Below are positions 1 through 9,416 of a stretch of DNA of 64,000 bases, piece after piece (the first letter of the stretch is position 1; every line of letters starts with the position of its first letter). A model generated the notes under the pieces. That model saw only the letters and a list, made by a program, of their open reading frames with translations. It was not told the origin of the DNA and made no database searches. Made by a program: the position numbers and the translations under genes. Source of the stretch: Bermanella marisrubri. Its GTDB lineage: Bacteria; Pseudomonadota; Gammaproteobacteria; Pseudomonadales; Oceanobacteraceae. Where the stretch lies: assembly GCF_012295615.1 (NCBI RefSeq), contig NZ_CP051183.1:2259001-2323000 (forward strand), in the 5' to 3' direction.

Positions 1-717
1 ATTGTTGCTTGGGTCATTTATGCTATTACACTTTTTTTATCGGCGTTAGCTGCACTAAGCAATACCATTGAATGGGGTATGAAACCCTTACTTGCTGCCC
101 AGTTTGCTAGTCTCTTAGAATCATTTCTACTCGCACTAGCACTAATAGAAAAAGTTAAGCAGCTAAACTCTGAAATAAGTATCGTTACGCAAGACTCTAT
201 GCGTGACGAATTGACTCAACTTGTTAATCGACGATTCCTCAATAATAAAATCACACAAATTTTCAAACACTTAAGACATGATGAATCTCTTTCACTGATT
301 CTCATTGATGCCGATTTTTTTAAACAAATAAACGATCAGTATGGCCACACTGTAGGCGATAAGGTTCTTATTCACCTTGCTGACACGATTCGAGAAATGA
401 CACGCCCGCAAGATGTAGTGGCTCGATACGGGGGAGAAGAATTCGTTATGATACTAAGAACTTTTGATCAAGAATCAGTGAAAACAATAGCGGAACGACT
501 ACGACATCATGTGAAAACAAAACCATATAAAGATGAGCAGTATGAAATCACTCTATCTGTCAGTTTAGGAGTATGTCCGATAGAAGGCAGGGATCTCACC
601 CAAGCAATACAATACGCTGACATTGCGCTTTACCATGCGAAGTCCATTGGCAGAGATACAGCGTGTATATACATTCCAGAAACACACAAGGTGGACGTCA
701 TAGCGTCCACCTTGTGA
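1..717 (+). CDS. GGDEF diguanylate cyclase, 5' end outside window
   Basis: The frame is open from base 1 to the TGA at 715-717, so the gene begins before the window; the first in-window ATG (79) is not the real start. The visible part starts with hydrophobic membrane segments and a short linker like that of 7TM-DISM sensors, then a full GGDEF domain. The active site reads RYGGEEF. An RPQD inhibitory I-site lies five residues before GGEEF, so product inhibition by c-di-GMP is likely. It should make c-di-GMP from two GTP at the inner membrane. What the missing N-terminus senses cannot be seen. Confidence 0.9.
   Translation: MVAWVIYAITLFLSALAALSNTIEWGMKPLLAAQFASLLESFLLALALIEKVKQLNSEISIVTQDSMRDELTQLVNRRFLNNKITQIFKHLRHDESLSLILIDADFFKQINDQYGHTVGDKVLIHLADTIREMTRPQDVVARYGGEEFVMILRTFDQESVKTIAERLRHHVKTKPYKDEQYEITLSVSLGVCPIEGRDLTQAIQYADIALYHAKSIGRDTACIYIPETHKVDVIASTL
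687..714. terminator. perfect hairpin overlapping the end of the GGDEF gene
   Basis: An 11 bp perfect stem (CAAGGTGGACG with its complement) and a 6-base loop encode the last residues of the GGDEF protein. No strong T-run follows. It lies between convergent genes, so a bidirectional terminator is the likely role. Confidence 0.5.
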
Positions 718-746
718 TTACTTTGAAATGAATTAAAGAAAAGAGC

Positions 747-2225
747 CTACTTCTTACCCATTGCTTTTTCAAAACCCTCTAAAGTCTCTGGTTTTGGTGG
801 ACCAGACAACTTAGAGGCGACGACAATGGCGATGGTTGCAAGTAAGAAACCAGGAATGATTTCGTACAAGTCTAGAATACCGCCAGACAAGTTGCCCCAA
901 ATCACCACGGTTGTACCGCCAACCACGATACCGGCAACGGCACCTGCTTTCGTCATGTCTTTCCAGTAAAGCGAAAGAATTAATGCAGGACCGAAGGCAG
1001 CACCAAAACCAGCCCATGCATAGGACACAAGTTCAAGCACTTGGCTATCCGGATCCATGGCAAGAGCAGCAGCAACAACAGCGATACCTACCACAGCTAA
1101 ACGACCCACCATAACTAGTTCTTTTTGTGGGGCATCAGTTTTAAACAACGCTTTATAAAAGTCCTCAGCCAATGCAGAAGACGATACAAGCAATTGGGAA
1201 TCTGCCGTTGACATAATTGCCGCGAGAATGGCAGCCAATAAAATACCTGAAATAACCGGGTGGAATAATGCATCCACTAGCAGCATGAAGGCTTTCTCTC
1301 CGTCTTCTAACGGAGTATCAAAGTAACCAATGGCTGCGAAACCTACCAATAAAGCACCCAATAAGCCGAAACCACTCCAAGTAACCGCAACGCGACGTGC
1401 GGTAGGAATATCATCCTCACTCCGAATCGCTTTAAAGCGCGCGAGGATGTGAGGCTGACCAAAATAACCTAAACCCCAACCTAGCAAGGATAAAATACCA
1501 ATAGTGGTCATGGCAGTACCATCGGTGCTCGTAAAGGCATCAAGTAATTCTGGATTTTTTGCTGCCATCGCTTCAGTAGTTGCACCCCATCCGCCTTCTG
1601 CATTCATAGCAATAATGGGCACTAGAAGTAATGCCGCGAACATGAGCAGGCCTTGAATAACGTCTGTCCATGCCACCGCCAGGAAGCCACCGAAGAAGGT
1701 GTAAGAAACCACCGCTATGGTGCCGATGATCACTGCCCACGTATAATCCAAACCAAATACGGTTTCGAATAATTTACCGCCTGCTACTAGACCCGAACTG
1801 GTGTAGAACAAGAAAAAGAGCAAAATGAAGAACGCTGACACAACACGTAGAATACGCTGGGTATCATGAAAACGATTTTCGAAGTAAGAAGGCATGGTCA
1901 AGGAATCGCTAGCCGATAAAGAATACGTCCTCAAGCGCTGAGCGACAAATAACCAGTTTAGATACGTACCAACCAACAAACCTACAGCAATCCAAACCGC
2001 TTCATAACCAGCAGCATAAGCATATCCAGGTAGGCCAAGTAATAACCAACCACTCATATCGGAAGCACCCGCACTTAAGGCTGAAGGTACAGGCCCTAAG
2101 CTACGCCCGCCTATAATATAGTCGGACAAATTAGATGTTCGCTGATAGGCAATATAGCCTATTGCCAGCATGAGAATGAGATATAACCCGAAGGTTATAC
2201 TCACACCTATGTTTCCATCGATCAT
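747..2225 (-). CDS. putP: sodium/proline symporter PutP
   Basis: 492 residues, the normal PutP length, with about 13 hydrophobic segments typical of the sodium:solute symporter family. The N-terminal region carries the DYIIGGRSLGP and ASDMSGWLLLGLPG motifs conserved in PutP, and the SSS core continues to about residue 440. It should couple Na+ entry to proline uptake at the inner membrane. It lies 47 bp downstream of putA on the same strand, so the two are probably one operon that imports and oxidises proline. The ATG start follows a GGAG-like ribosome site. A close SSS paralogue for another solute is possible, but the PutA neighbour makes proline the best call. Confidence 0.95.
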   Translation of the reverse strand: MIDGNIGVSITFGLYLILMLAIGYIAYQRTSNLSDYIIGGRSLGPVPSALSAGASDMSGWLLLGLPGYAYAAGYEAVWIAVGLLVGTYLNWLFVAQRLRTYSLSASDSLTMPSYFENRFHDTQRILRVVSAFFILLFFLFYTSSGLVAGGKLFETVFGLDYTWAVIIGTIAVVSYTFFGGFLAVAWTDVIQGLLMFAALLLVPIIAMNAEGGWGATTEAMAAKNPELLDAFTSTDGTAMTTIGILSLLGWGLGYFGQPHILARFKAIRSEDDIPTARRVAVTWSGFGLLGALLVGFAAIGYFDTPLEDGEKAFMLLVDALFHPVISGILLAAILAAIMSTADSQLLVSSSALAEDFYKALFKTDAPQKELVMVGRLAVVGIAVVAAALAMDPDSQVLELVSYAWAGFGAAFGPALILSLYWKDMTKAGAVAGIVVGGTTVVIWGNLSGGILDLYEIIPGFLLATIAIVVASKLSGPPKPETLEGFEKAMGKK

Positions 2226-2272
2226 AATGCTTCTCCTCGGCTACTTGTTTTTATTGGCATAAACCCCTCTGC

Positions 2273-5200
2273 TTATACCTTCTCCACACCCAGTGACAGT
2301 AATGAGGCATTACCACCTACTGCAGTCGTGTTTATGGTTCTCACACGTTCAGTTGCAAAACGCGTAAGATAATTAGGCCCACCTGCTTTCGGACCAGTAC
2401 CAGAGAGTCCGCGCCCACCAAATGGCTGAACACCTACCACTGCACCAATCTGATTTCGGTTAATGTAACAGTTACCTACTTTAACTCTTTGCTCGATATA
2501 AGCCGCTGTTGCTTCACTGCGACTATGAATACCAAGCGTTAGGCCATAACCTGCTTTGTTAATTTCGGCAATAACATCATCAAGTTTTTCGGCTTCGTAA
2601 TGAACGATATGAAGGATGGGTCCAAAATGCTCTTTGCTTAAATCGGCCATGCTGTTAATACGGAATGCACAAGGCGTGATGAAATAGCCAGAATTACACT
2701 CTTCTGTAAGATGCGCTTTGGCGACGAGGTCAAATTTCGCTTTCATCTCATCCACATGGCTTTGCAAACCTGCTAGCGCTTCATCATCGATTACAGGGCC
2801 CACATCGGTACGATGATAGGCAGGGTCGCCAACAATCAATTCATCCATAGCACCTTGCAACAAGGTTTCGACTCGCTCTGCTACATCTTTCTGGATATAA
2901 AGCACACGTAACGCGGAACATCGTTGGCCAGCGCTGGCAAACGAAGATTGCAATACATCTCCTACCACCTGCTCCGGTAAAGCACTACTATCTACAATCA
3001 TCGCGTTTTGACCACCTGTTTCGGCAATCAACGGAACAATGGCACCTTCACGTTGTGCTAACGTCTTGTTTAAGAGATGTGCGACTTGAGTAGAACCCGT
3101 AAAGGCAATACCAGCAATATCTTCATGAGGCGTTAAAATACCACCGATTTTAGCGCCATCACCGGGTAACAGTTGAATCACATTTTTGGGGAAACCGGCC
3201 TCTAGCATAAGCTCCACTGCACGATGCGCTACTAGGCTGGTTTGCTCTGCTGGTTTAGCAATGACCGTATTACCTGCCATTAAAGCAGCCATGATTTGCC
3301 CACTGAAAATAGCGAGAGGGAAGTTCCATGGGCTAATACAAAAGAACACACCTCGACCTTCCATATAGTGTTCATTGCTTTCCCCTGTCGGGCCTGGCAA
3401 CAAGGTTGCTTCTTCAAATTGCTTAACGCCTTGCTGAGCGTAATAGCGACAAAAATCAACCGCTTCACGTACTTCATCAATAGCGTCCTGCATGGTTTTA
3501 CCCGCCTCACGACAGCAAATGGCCATGAGTTCTTCCATGTTATCTTCCATTAAATCGCCGTACTTCAGTAGGCATTGTGCACGCTGTGAAGCTGGCGTCA
3601 TGTTCCATGCATCAAAGCCCTGCTTCGCTGTATCTAATGCGGCTTGCACGTGTTTTTCGGTACTCCAAACAACTGAACCAACACTGTCTCCATTATTTTG
3701 CGGACTAAGTACTGATTGCTCGTCGCTATCCTTATGAGTCTTACCATTAATGATAGGACCGGCATTCCATTGACATTCACGCCACTTGCCTAATTCATCC
3801 ATTAATGGATTCAGTTGCGACTCAACGTGAATATTCATGCTACGAGAATTTTTACGGTTTTCTGGATATATATTAGGTGGCAGTGGAATCCGATCATTAG
3901 CCAACGATTTATATTTCTGCAAATCATCTACTGGATCATGAACCAAATCATCAATGGGGGTTTTCGCATCAACTAAGCGATGCACAAATGAGGAGTTTGC
4001 TCCGTTCTCTAACAAACGACGCACTAAATACGGTAACAAATCCTTGTGTGCGCCAACCGGAGCATAAATACGCACTGGCATATTTTTATTTTCTAAAATG
4101 TGATCATATAGAGCATCACCCATACCGTGTAAGCGCTGACACTCCACTTGGCGCCCGCTCTGATCTGCCAATTCAAGCACTGTCGCCACTGTATGCGCAT
4201 TGTGGCTTGCTAATTGTGGGTATAAATTTCCTTTGGTGTGATCACTTAGTAAAAACTTTAAGCACGCAAGATAGGAGACATCTGTTGCTTCTTTACGGGT
4301 AAACACAGGGTAACCATCGAGACCCATTTGCTGACATATTTTTATTTCTGTATCCCAATACGCCCCTTTTACCAAACGAATGGGGATCTCGCGACCTTGC
4401 TCTGCCGCTAACTTATTTAACCAGCACAGTACCGGTAACGCTCGTTTACTATAAGCTTGGATGACCATGCCGAACTTATCCCAACCTTGGCACACGTCTG
4501 ACTTGAATATTTTCTCAAACAAATGCAATGAGAGCTCAAGACGATCCATTTCCTCAGCATCAATGGTCACTGCGACATTCTTATCTTTTGCTATCTGCAA
4601 CAACCCACAAACAGTTTTGTATAATTCGTCCATGACGCGATCTTCTTGCGCCACCTCATAGCGTGGATGAAGAGCAGATAATTTAATCGATATAGAAGGT
4701 GCTGGCTGATCTTTGGTTGGAAAATCGTCATCGCCTACTGCTTTAATGGCGTTAACATACTCTTCTAGATAGCGTGCTGCATCGTCTTCGGTCATGGCCG
4801 CTTCGCCAAGCATATCGAATGAGTATGTGTAACCTTTTTTACGATACTCCTTAGCGTTTTTTAATGCTTCTTTAATATTACGACCCAGTACAAACTGACT
4901 ACCCATGATACCCATGGCTTTATACATTGCGCTGCGAATAACTGGTTCGCCACTGCGTTTTACCAAACGCTTCCATATACTTGATGGTGTTCCATCAAGT
5001 TGTTTGTCCATTTTAACGACTTTGCCTGTAAGCATCAGGCCCCATGTGGAAGCATTTACGAGAGTAGATTCACTACGGCCGACGTGTTTCTTCCAATCTG
5101 CGTTGGATAGTTTATCTTCAATCAGCGCATCAGCCGTGTGGCTATCAGGAATACGCATCAAGGCTTCAGCCAAACACATTAGAAGAATGCCTTCTTCCGT

Positions 5201-5452
5201 GTCCAAACTATATTCTTGTAATAATGCATCGACCATATGTACCGCATCGTCTTGAGCACGGACACCCTTGATCATTTTCGTGGCGCGATTACGAATGTTT
5301 TTCTTTTCTGAATCTGTACTCTTAGCGACTTCTATCAGCTCTTTTACATAAGAGTCTTCATCTACTGCGTAATTTTCAACAATGTATTGCCAAAACGTAT
5401 CTCTCTCCTGAGATTGAAATTTGTTCTCCATGACCTGACTGGCAGTAAACAT
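2273..5452 (-). CDS. putA: bifunctional proline dehydrogenase / P5C dehydrogenase PutA
   Basis: 1059 residues. The proline dehydrogenase barrel covers roughly residues 190-500 (RLVKGAYWDTEIK, YAPVGAHKDLLPYLVRRL) and the aldehyde dehydrogenase domain roughly 560-1030. Catalytic Cys845 sits in SAGQRCSAL and the general-base Glu in ETGGQNAM. It oxidises proline to glutamate with FAD and NAD+, probably at the membrane face. It is shorter than the 1320-residue E. coli type. No ribbon-helix-helix DNA-binding domain is visible at the N-terminus, so it probably does not repress its own operon. It is the first gene of putA-putP. Confidence 0.96.
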   Translation of the reverse strand: MFTASQVMENKFQSQERDTFWQYIVENYAVDEDSYVKELIEVAKSTDSEKKNIRNRATKMIKGVRAQDDAVHMVDALLQEYSLDTEEGILLMCLAEALMRIPDSHTADALIEDKLSNADWKKHVGRSESTLVNASTWGLMLTGKVVKMDKQLDGTPSSIWKRLVKRSGEPVIRSAMYKAMGIMGSQFVLGRNIKEALKNAKEYRKKGYTYSFDMLGEAAMTEDDAARYLEEYVNAIKAVGDDDFPTKDQPAPSISIKLSALHPRYEVAQEDRVMDELYKTVCGLLQIAKDKNVAVTIDAEEMDRLELSLHLFEKIFKSDVCQGWDKFGMVIQAYSKRALPVLCWLNKLAAEQGREIPIRLVKGAYWDTEIKICQQMGLDGYPVFTRKEATDVSYLACLKFLLSDHTKGNLYPQLASHNAHTVATVLELADQSGRQVECQRLHGMGDALYDHILENKNMPVRIYAPVGAHKDLLPYLVRRLLENGANSSFVHRLVDAKTPIDDLVHDPVDDLQKYKSLANDRIPLPPNIYPENRKNSRSMNIHVESQLNPLMDELGKWRECQWNAGPIINGKTHKDSDEQSVLSPQNNGDSVGSVVWSTEKHVQAALDTAKQGFDAWNMTPASQRAQCLLKYGDLMEDNMEELMAICCREAGKTMQDAIDEVREAVDFCRYYAQQGVKQFEEATLLPGPTGESNEHYMEGRGVFFCISPWNFPLAIFSGQIMAALMAGNTVIAKPAEQTSLVAHRAVELMLEAGFPKNVIQLLPGDGAKIGGILTPHEDIAGIAFTGSTQVAHLLNKTLAQREGAIVPLIAETGGQNAMIVDSSALPEQVVGDVLQSSFASAGQRCSALRVLYIQKDVAERVETLLQGAMDELIVGDPAYHRTDVGPVIDDEALAGLQSHVDEMKAKFDLVAKAHLTEECNSGYFITPCAFRINSMADLSKEHFGPILHIVHYEAEKLDDVIAEINKAGYGLTLGIHSRSEATAAYIEQRVKVGNCYINRNQIGAVVGVQPFGGRGLSGTGPKAGGPNYLTRFATERVRTINTTAVGGNASLLSLGVEKV

Positions 5453-5658
5453 GTATACCTCCGAGAAGTTCGCTTTTCACCATCCTGACATTGATGGGGC
5501 TTACATGTAAAGATAGTCGTTAATTGACTATTCGGTTGGGTTTTTTATGCATTAAAAGCGCCAATTTAAGAAGACGTAGCAATCAACGGGGCTTGTGGCT
5601 ACACTCTGTGAGATTTTTTAATAAATATCCTTGATGCAAGTGAAATTATTGAGATTTT

Positions 5659-6603
5659 TTGATGATTATTATCGAAACAGTTGCTCCGGCCTCTAGCCAA
5701 GATGCAGTTACACGCATCGCTAAACAAAACAACATTCCTGATTATTGGATCAGCAGTCAAAGTGAGAAACAAATCGCGATCAAAATGCTGGTTGAAAAAG
5801 CGCGTTCGCAAAAAGTTCTCGATCAACTGCAAGGCCAAATGGAAGGAAAAACTAATTTCCGAGTTATTGCATATCCGTTAGAAGTTGCCCTACCTTACGA
5901 AGCCAAAACTCAAGCATCTGTCAGTCGCGAAGCGCTATTGAATCAACTATCTGGCCATGCAAATGCAGACAGTCACTATCTCATGCTGGTTGTATTATCC
6001 ACTTTAGTGGCTGCCATTGGCTTAATTGAGAACAACGTGGCTGTGATCATCGGCGCCATGGTGATTGCACCGCTATTGGGTCCTAACTTGGCTCTATCGT
6101 TAGCAACGACTTTGGGTAACCTTGGAACAATCACGAGAGCATTTAAAACCCTCGTGATTGGTGTTGGCCTAGCCATTGGTTTATCTGTTTTATTAGGTTG
6201 GTTTTATCCTACTATTGAATTTGGTCCTGAGTTATTATCACGCACCACGGTCGGCCCCGGAAGCTTAGCACTGGCATTAGCTTCTGGCGCGGCAGGTGCG
6301 CTTTCGATCACCACTGGAGTTTCCAGCGTTTTAGTAGGTGTCATGGTTGCCGTTGCTTTGTTACCGCCTGCGGTAACATTAGGAATTAGTTTAGGCCTGA
6401 ACTATTTAGACTTTGCAAAAGGTGCCGGATTATTACTATTAATTAATATTGCATCTGTGAACCTTACAGCCCAACTAGTCATGCGCTTTAAAGGGATTCA
6501 GCCGCGCGGTGATGATAATAGAAAAAAAGCGTTACTTATCTTTCTATTGGGCTTGCTGATCTGGCTAATACTCATTGCATACCTTGTCATCATTTTCTTT
6601 TAG
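5659..6603 (+). CDS. DUF389 / TIGR00341 family membrane protein
   Basis: 314 residues. A soluble N-terminal domain of about 100 residues is followed by a DUF389 membrane domain with about six helices, including glycine-rich IGAMVIAPLLGPNLAL and a LLPPAVTLG segment near residue 230. The family is widespread but its transport or sensory role is not known, so no substrate is proposed. It is divergent from putA across 206 bp and monocistronic, with a terminator directly behind it. The ATG at 5659 is the only start that keeps the usual family N-terminus (MMIIIETV). Confidence 0.88.
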   Translation: MMIIIETVAPASSQDAVTRIAKQNNIPDYWISSQSEKQIAIKMLVEKARSQKVLDQLQGQMEGKTNFRVIAYPLEVALPYEAKTQASVSREALLNQLSGHANADSHYLMLVVLSTLVAAIGLIENNVAVIIGAMVIAPLLGPNLALSLATTLGNLGTITRAFKTLVIGVGLAIGLSVLLGWFYPTIEFGPELLSRTTVGPGSLALALASGAAGALSITTGVSSVLVGVMVAVALLPPAVTLGISLGLNYLDFAKGAGLLLLINIASVNLTAQLVMRFKGIQPRGDDNRKKALLIFLLGLLIWLILIAYLVIIFF

Positions 6604-6606
6604 AAT

Positions 6607-6638
6607 AAAAAAGCCCGCTCAATAGAGCAGGCTTTTTA
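6607..6638. terminator. bidirectional rho-independent terminator
   Basis: An A-run, stem GCCCGCTC / GAGCAGGC with one mismatch and loop AATA, then a T-run. It separates the DUF389 gene from the convergent regulator gene. Confidence 0.85.
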
Positions 6639-6662
6639 TATAACTGAGAATCGATAACTTCA

Positions 6663-7244
6663 TTAAAAGTTAGCCGGTGTTGTCGACGACACCAAGCGGC
6701 ATTCTTCATCAAATGGATTGTGAAAACGGTGTGGACGACTGGACTCAAAATAATAACCCTGTCCCGCTTCCACGATATAGGTTTCCTCATCCACAGTGAG
6801 CTCTAACTTACCCGAAAGTACGTAGCCTGCTTCTTCTCCGTCGTGAGTATACAGTTCTGCACCGGTACCAGCACCGGGAGGTAAACACTCTACAAGAAAT
6901 GTCATAGCACGATTATGAAAATCTTTACCGATTAACTTAAACTCTACACTTTCTACAGAGGAATCAAGAAATTCTTCCGCTGGGTATACAACGGGAGTGG
7001 CGGTTTGACTGGTATCTTCAGTCTCAAAAAATTCAGTAAGAGATAACGGAATTCCGCCGAGCACCTTCTTTAAAGAGCTCACACTAGGACTCACGCTATT
7101 CTTTTCAATCATAGAGATGGTGGAATTAGTAACGCCTGCGCGCTTTGCTAACTCACGCTGGGACAAGCCAGATTTCTTGCGTACTTCTTTTAATCGGGTG
7201 CCTACATCCAATGTTTCGATCCTCTTTATCAAGGGAGCCGCCAA
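6663..7244 (-). CDS. puuR: XRE-cupin regulator, PuuR-like
   Basis: 193 residues. A Cro/CI-type helix-turn-helix spans about residues 15-70 (GLSQRELAKRAGVTNSTIS) and a cupin spans about 115-190. This is the architecture of PuuR, the repressor of putrescine utilisation. The sequence ISMIEKNSVSPSVSSLKKVL is highly conserved in that family. It is divergent from the PuuB-type oxidase gene across 151 bp, so it probably controls that promoter. The start is a TTG at 7244; no ATG lies near the family N-terminus, so the exact start is uncertain by several codons. Confidence 0.85.
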   Translation of the reverse strand: MAAPLIKRIETLDVGTRLKEVRKKSGLSQRELAKRAGVTNSTISMIEKNSVSPSVSSLKKVLGGIPLSLTEFFETEDTSQTATPVVYPAEEFLDSSVESVEFKLIGKDFHNRAMTFLVECLPPGAGTGAELYTHDGEEAGYVLSGKLELTVDEETYIVEAGQGYYFESSRPHRFHNPFDEECRLVSSTTPANF

Positions 7245-7395
7245 GTATAGGCAGCATTACATATGCTTACAATTGGAGAAACCCAGCCAATTGACATTTT
7301 TTAACCAACTCTCTTCCATAAAAGCGACGACTGAGGTAGATTGTAAATTATAATCAACACCAAATGTTAGTATTTTTAACAAACAGGTCAGAATC

Positions 7396-8706
7396 ATGCT
7401 TAACCCGAGAACCCACTCAAAAGAGCATGCGGATTCTTATTACGCCGCTACTCGTGCCTATGCAATCGAATATCCTGAGCTAGAAGGCCAACATGATACC
7501 GATATTTGCGTCATAGGGGGCGGATTTAGTGGCGTAAACACAGCATTAGAGTTGGCTGAACGCGGATTTAAAATCACTTTAATCGAAGCTTACCGCATCG
7601 GTTGGGGTGCTTCAGGTCGAAATGGCGGTCAATTAATTCGTGGCATTGGCCATGGGTTGGAGCAATTTCGAAATCAAATTGGTGATGAAGGCATCAACAA
7701 TATTCACCAAATGGGTTTTGAGGCAGTAGAAATTGTTAAAGAGCGTGTTAAAAAATATGACATCCAGTGCGATCTTAAAATGGGATATTGTGATCTCGCC
7801 AATAAGCCTCGGCATATGCGTGAGTTCGAAGAGGAATTAGAGTGGCTAGATAAAATGGGTTATCCCTATGAGTCTCGCCTATTGCAAAAAGATGAAATGC
7901 AGCAAGTGGTAGGCAGTGATTTTTATATCGGCGGACTAACTGATATGGGGTCTGGCCACGTTCACCCACTCAATCTAGTAACCGGTGAAGCTGCAGCAGC
8001 CGCAAATTTAGGCGTGACAATCTTTGAACAAAGCCCAGTAACTGATATTGAATACGCCCATGAACGCAATAGCGACCAACATAAAATCAGCACAAAAAAA
8101 GGCTATGTTACTGCAAATCAATTGGTCATCTGTGGCAACGCTTATGTGGCGGGATTAGATAAAGAATTAGAAGGTACAGTACTGCCCGCTGGCAGCTACG
8201 TGATTGCAACTGAACCTTTAAGCGAAGAGATTGCCAATAAGGTTTTACCGCAAGATATGGCGGTATGCGATCAAAGGGTCGATCTAGATTACTACCGATT
8301 GAGCGCCGACCGTCGACTGTTATTTGGTGGCTTGTGTACTTATAGCGGCCGAGACCCCAAATCCATTATCGATGCCTTGCGTCCCAACATGGATCGTGTT
8401 TTCCCTTACTTGAAAGATGTCAAAATCGATTTTCAATGGGGAGGCATGATTGGCATTGGTGCAAACCGTTTTCCTCAAGTAGGTCGATTGCATCCTTCTG
8501 TTTATTATGCTCAAGCTTATTCAGGTCATGGCGTAAACGCCACCCACATGGCCGCTAAAATTATTGCGGAGGCCATCAACGATGAAACTAATCGCATCAA
8601 TGATTACGACAAAATTAAACATATGCGCTTCCCTGGTGGTCGTCATTTCCGTTCACCTATGTTAGCCGTAGGCATGCTTTATCATCGCTTTAAAGATCTA
8701 TTCTAA
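7396..8706 (+). CDS. puuB: gamma-glutamylputrescine oxidase-type FAD oxidoreductase
   Basis: 436 residues, DAO family. The Rossmann FAD motif GGGFSGVNTALELAERG lies near residue 42, and GWGASGRNGGQ follows near residue 75. The C-terminus carries YAQAYSGHGVNATH, the second flavin-contact region of PuuB-type enzymes. It should oxidise gamma-glutamylputrescine to the aldehyde with release of H2O2 and ammonia. The divergent PuuR-like regulator supports this. The protein at 14462 has the same fold and motifs, so the two may split substrates (putrescine, cadaverine or others). ATG start with an upstream AACAGGTC stretch as a weak ribosome site. Confidence 0.85.
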   Translation: MLNPRTHSKEHADSYYAATRAYAIEYPELEGQHDTDICVIGGGFSGVNTALELAERGFKITLIEAYRIGWGASGRNGGQLIRGIGHGLEQFRNQIGDEGINNIHQMGFEAVEIVKERVKKYDIQCDLKMGYCDLANKPRHMREFEEELEWLDKMGYPYESRLLQKDEMQQVVGSDFYIGGLTDMGSGHVHPLNLVTGEAAAAANLGVTIFEQSPVTDIEYAHERNSDQHKISTKKGYVTANQLVICGNAYVAGLDKELEGTVLPAGSYVIATEPLSEEIANKVLPQDMAVCDQRVDLDYYRLSADRRLLFGGLCTYSGRDPKSIIDALRPNMDRVFPYLKDVKIDFQWGGMIGIGANRFPQVGRLHPSVYYAQAYSGHGVNATHMAAKIIAEAINDETNRINDYDKIKHMRFPGGRHFRSPMLAVGMLYHRFKDLF

Positions 8707-8734
8707 ACACTCAATGGAATAATAATATTCAAGG

Positions 8735-9172
8735 ATGAAATGCATACCTATCGCCTATCAAAGTACACAATACCAAGCATGCCTTAAGCTACGAGATCGT
8801 ATTTTAAGGCAGCCCCTTGGGCTCTCTCTTAGCGAACAAGACGTCGCCCACGAAGATCAGCAAAAGCACTTTGCGGTAATCAATGATGACGAGCAGGTTA
8901 TTGCTTGTGTGGTTTTTAAAACCCCTAATCCTCAACTAGCTACACTTCGACAATTTGCTGTTGATGATCACTACCAAGGCCAAAATCTTGGGCGCTTATT
9001 GCTTGAATTTTGCGAAGCCGAATTAAAACAGCAAGGCATTGAAATCATCGATATGGCAGCAAGAAAAGTGGCTGTAGGCTTTTATGAAAAGTTGGGCTAT
9101 CAAACGGATGGTGAGTATTATACCGCTGTTGGTATTCCACACATTAAGATGTGGAAGCGCATTGCTATTTAA
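8735..9172 (+). CDS. GNAT family N-acetyltransferase (ElaA/YjcF-like)
   Basis: 145 residues, a single GNAT domain. The acetyl-CoA loop is QFAVDDHYQGQNLGRLLLEF (residues about 70-90) and a C-terminal FYEKLGYQTDGEYYTAVGIPHIKM motif matches small YjcF-like GNAT proteins. The substrate is unknown. The gene lies 28 bp behind puuB in the same direction, so it may be co-transcribed. The ATG follows an AAGGATG ribosome site. Confidence 0.8.
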   Translation: MKCIPIAYQSTQYQACLKLRDRILRQPLGLSLSEQDVAHEDQQKHFAVINDDEQVIACVVFKTPNPQLATLRQFAVDDHYQGQNLGRLLLEFCEAELKQQGIEIIDMAARKVAVGFYEKLGYQTDGEYYTAVGIPHIKMWKRIAI

Positions 9173-9195
9173 TTTAGTTTACTCAACATGCTTTT

Positions 9196-9267
9196 AAGTG
9201 TTGGCGTTATCTCTAGCGAGCGTACATGGATGTACTTGTAGCGTCCGCGAGTAGAGAGCGCCAATAC
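9196..9267. repeat. long imperfect intergenic hairpin element
   Basis: Nested inverted repeats: AGTGTTGGCG / CGCCAATACT outside, TCTCTA / TAGAGA inside, and GTACATGGATGTAC at the tip. It has the look of dispersed intergenic hairpin repeats of gammaproteobacteria. No other full copy was noticed in this window. Confidence 0.55.
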
Positions 9268-9269
9268 TA

Positions 9270-9313
9270 AAAAAGCGAGCTTTTGCGTAACCACGCAACG
9301 CCGCTCGCTTTAC
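9270..9313. terminator. terminator-like hairpin
   Basis: AAAGCGAGC pairs with GCTCGCTTT, with an inner GCGT/ACGC stem and an A-run on the left side, so it would act best for minus-strand transcripts coming from puuC. Confidence 0.55.
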
Positions 9314-9370
9314 AATTAGTGTTCAAAAGGCATTTATAAAAACGAGACACAACTTTCGAAAACCATAAAC

Positions 9371-9405
9371 GATATCGAAAATCCCATTATAGGATTTTCG
9401 ATATC
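9371..9405. terminator. perfect 14 bp hairpin behind puuC
   Basis: GATATCGAAAATCC pairs perfectly with GGATTTTCGATATC around a 7-base loop, 12 bases past the puuC stop. It is AT-rich, so it is either a weak terminator or an mRNA-end stabiliser. Confidence 0.5.
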
Positions 9406-9416
9406 AAGAGCTTGTA

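Noticed and set aside
911-5255. Plus-strand ORFs inside putP and putA
   Set aside because: They are antisense shadows of well-supported genes with no family resemblance.
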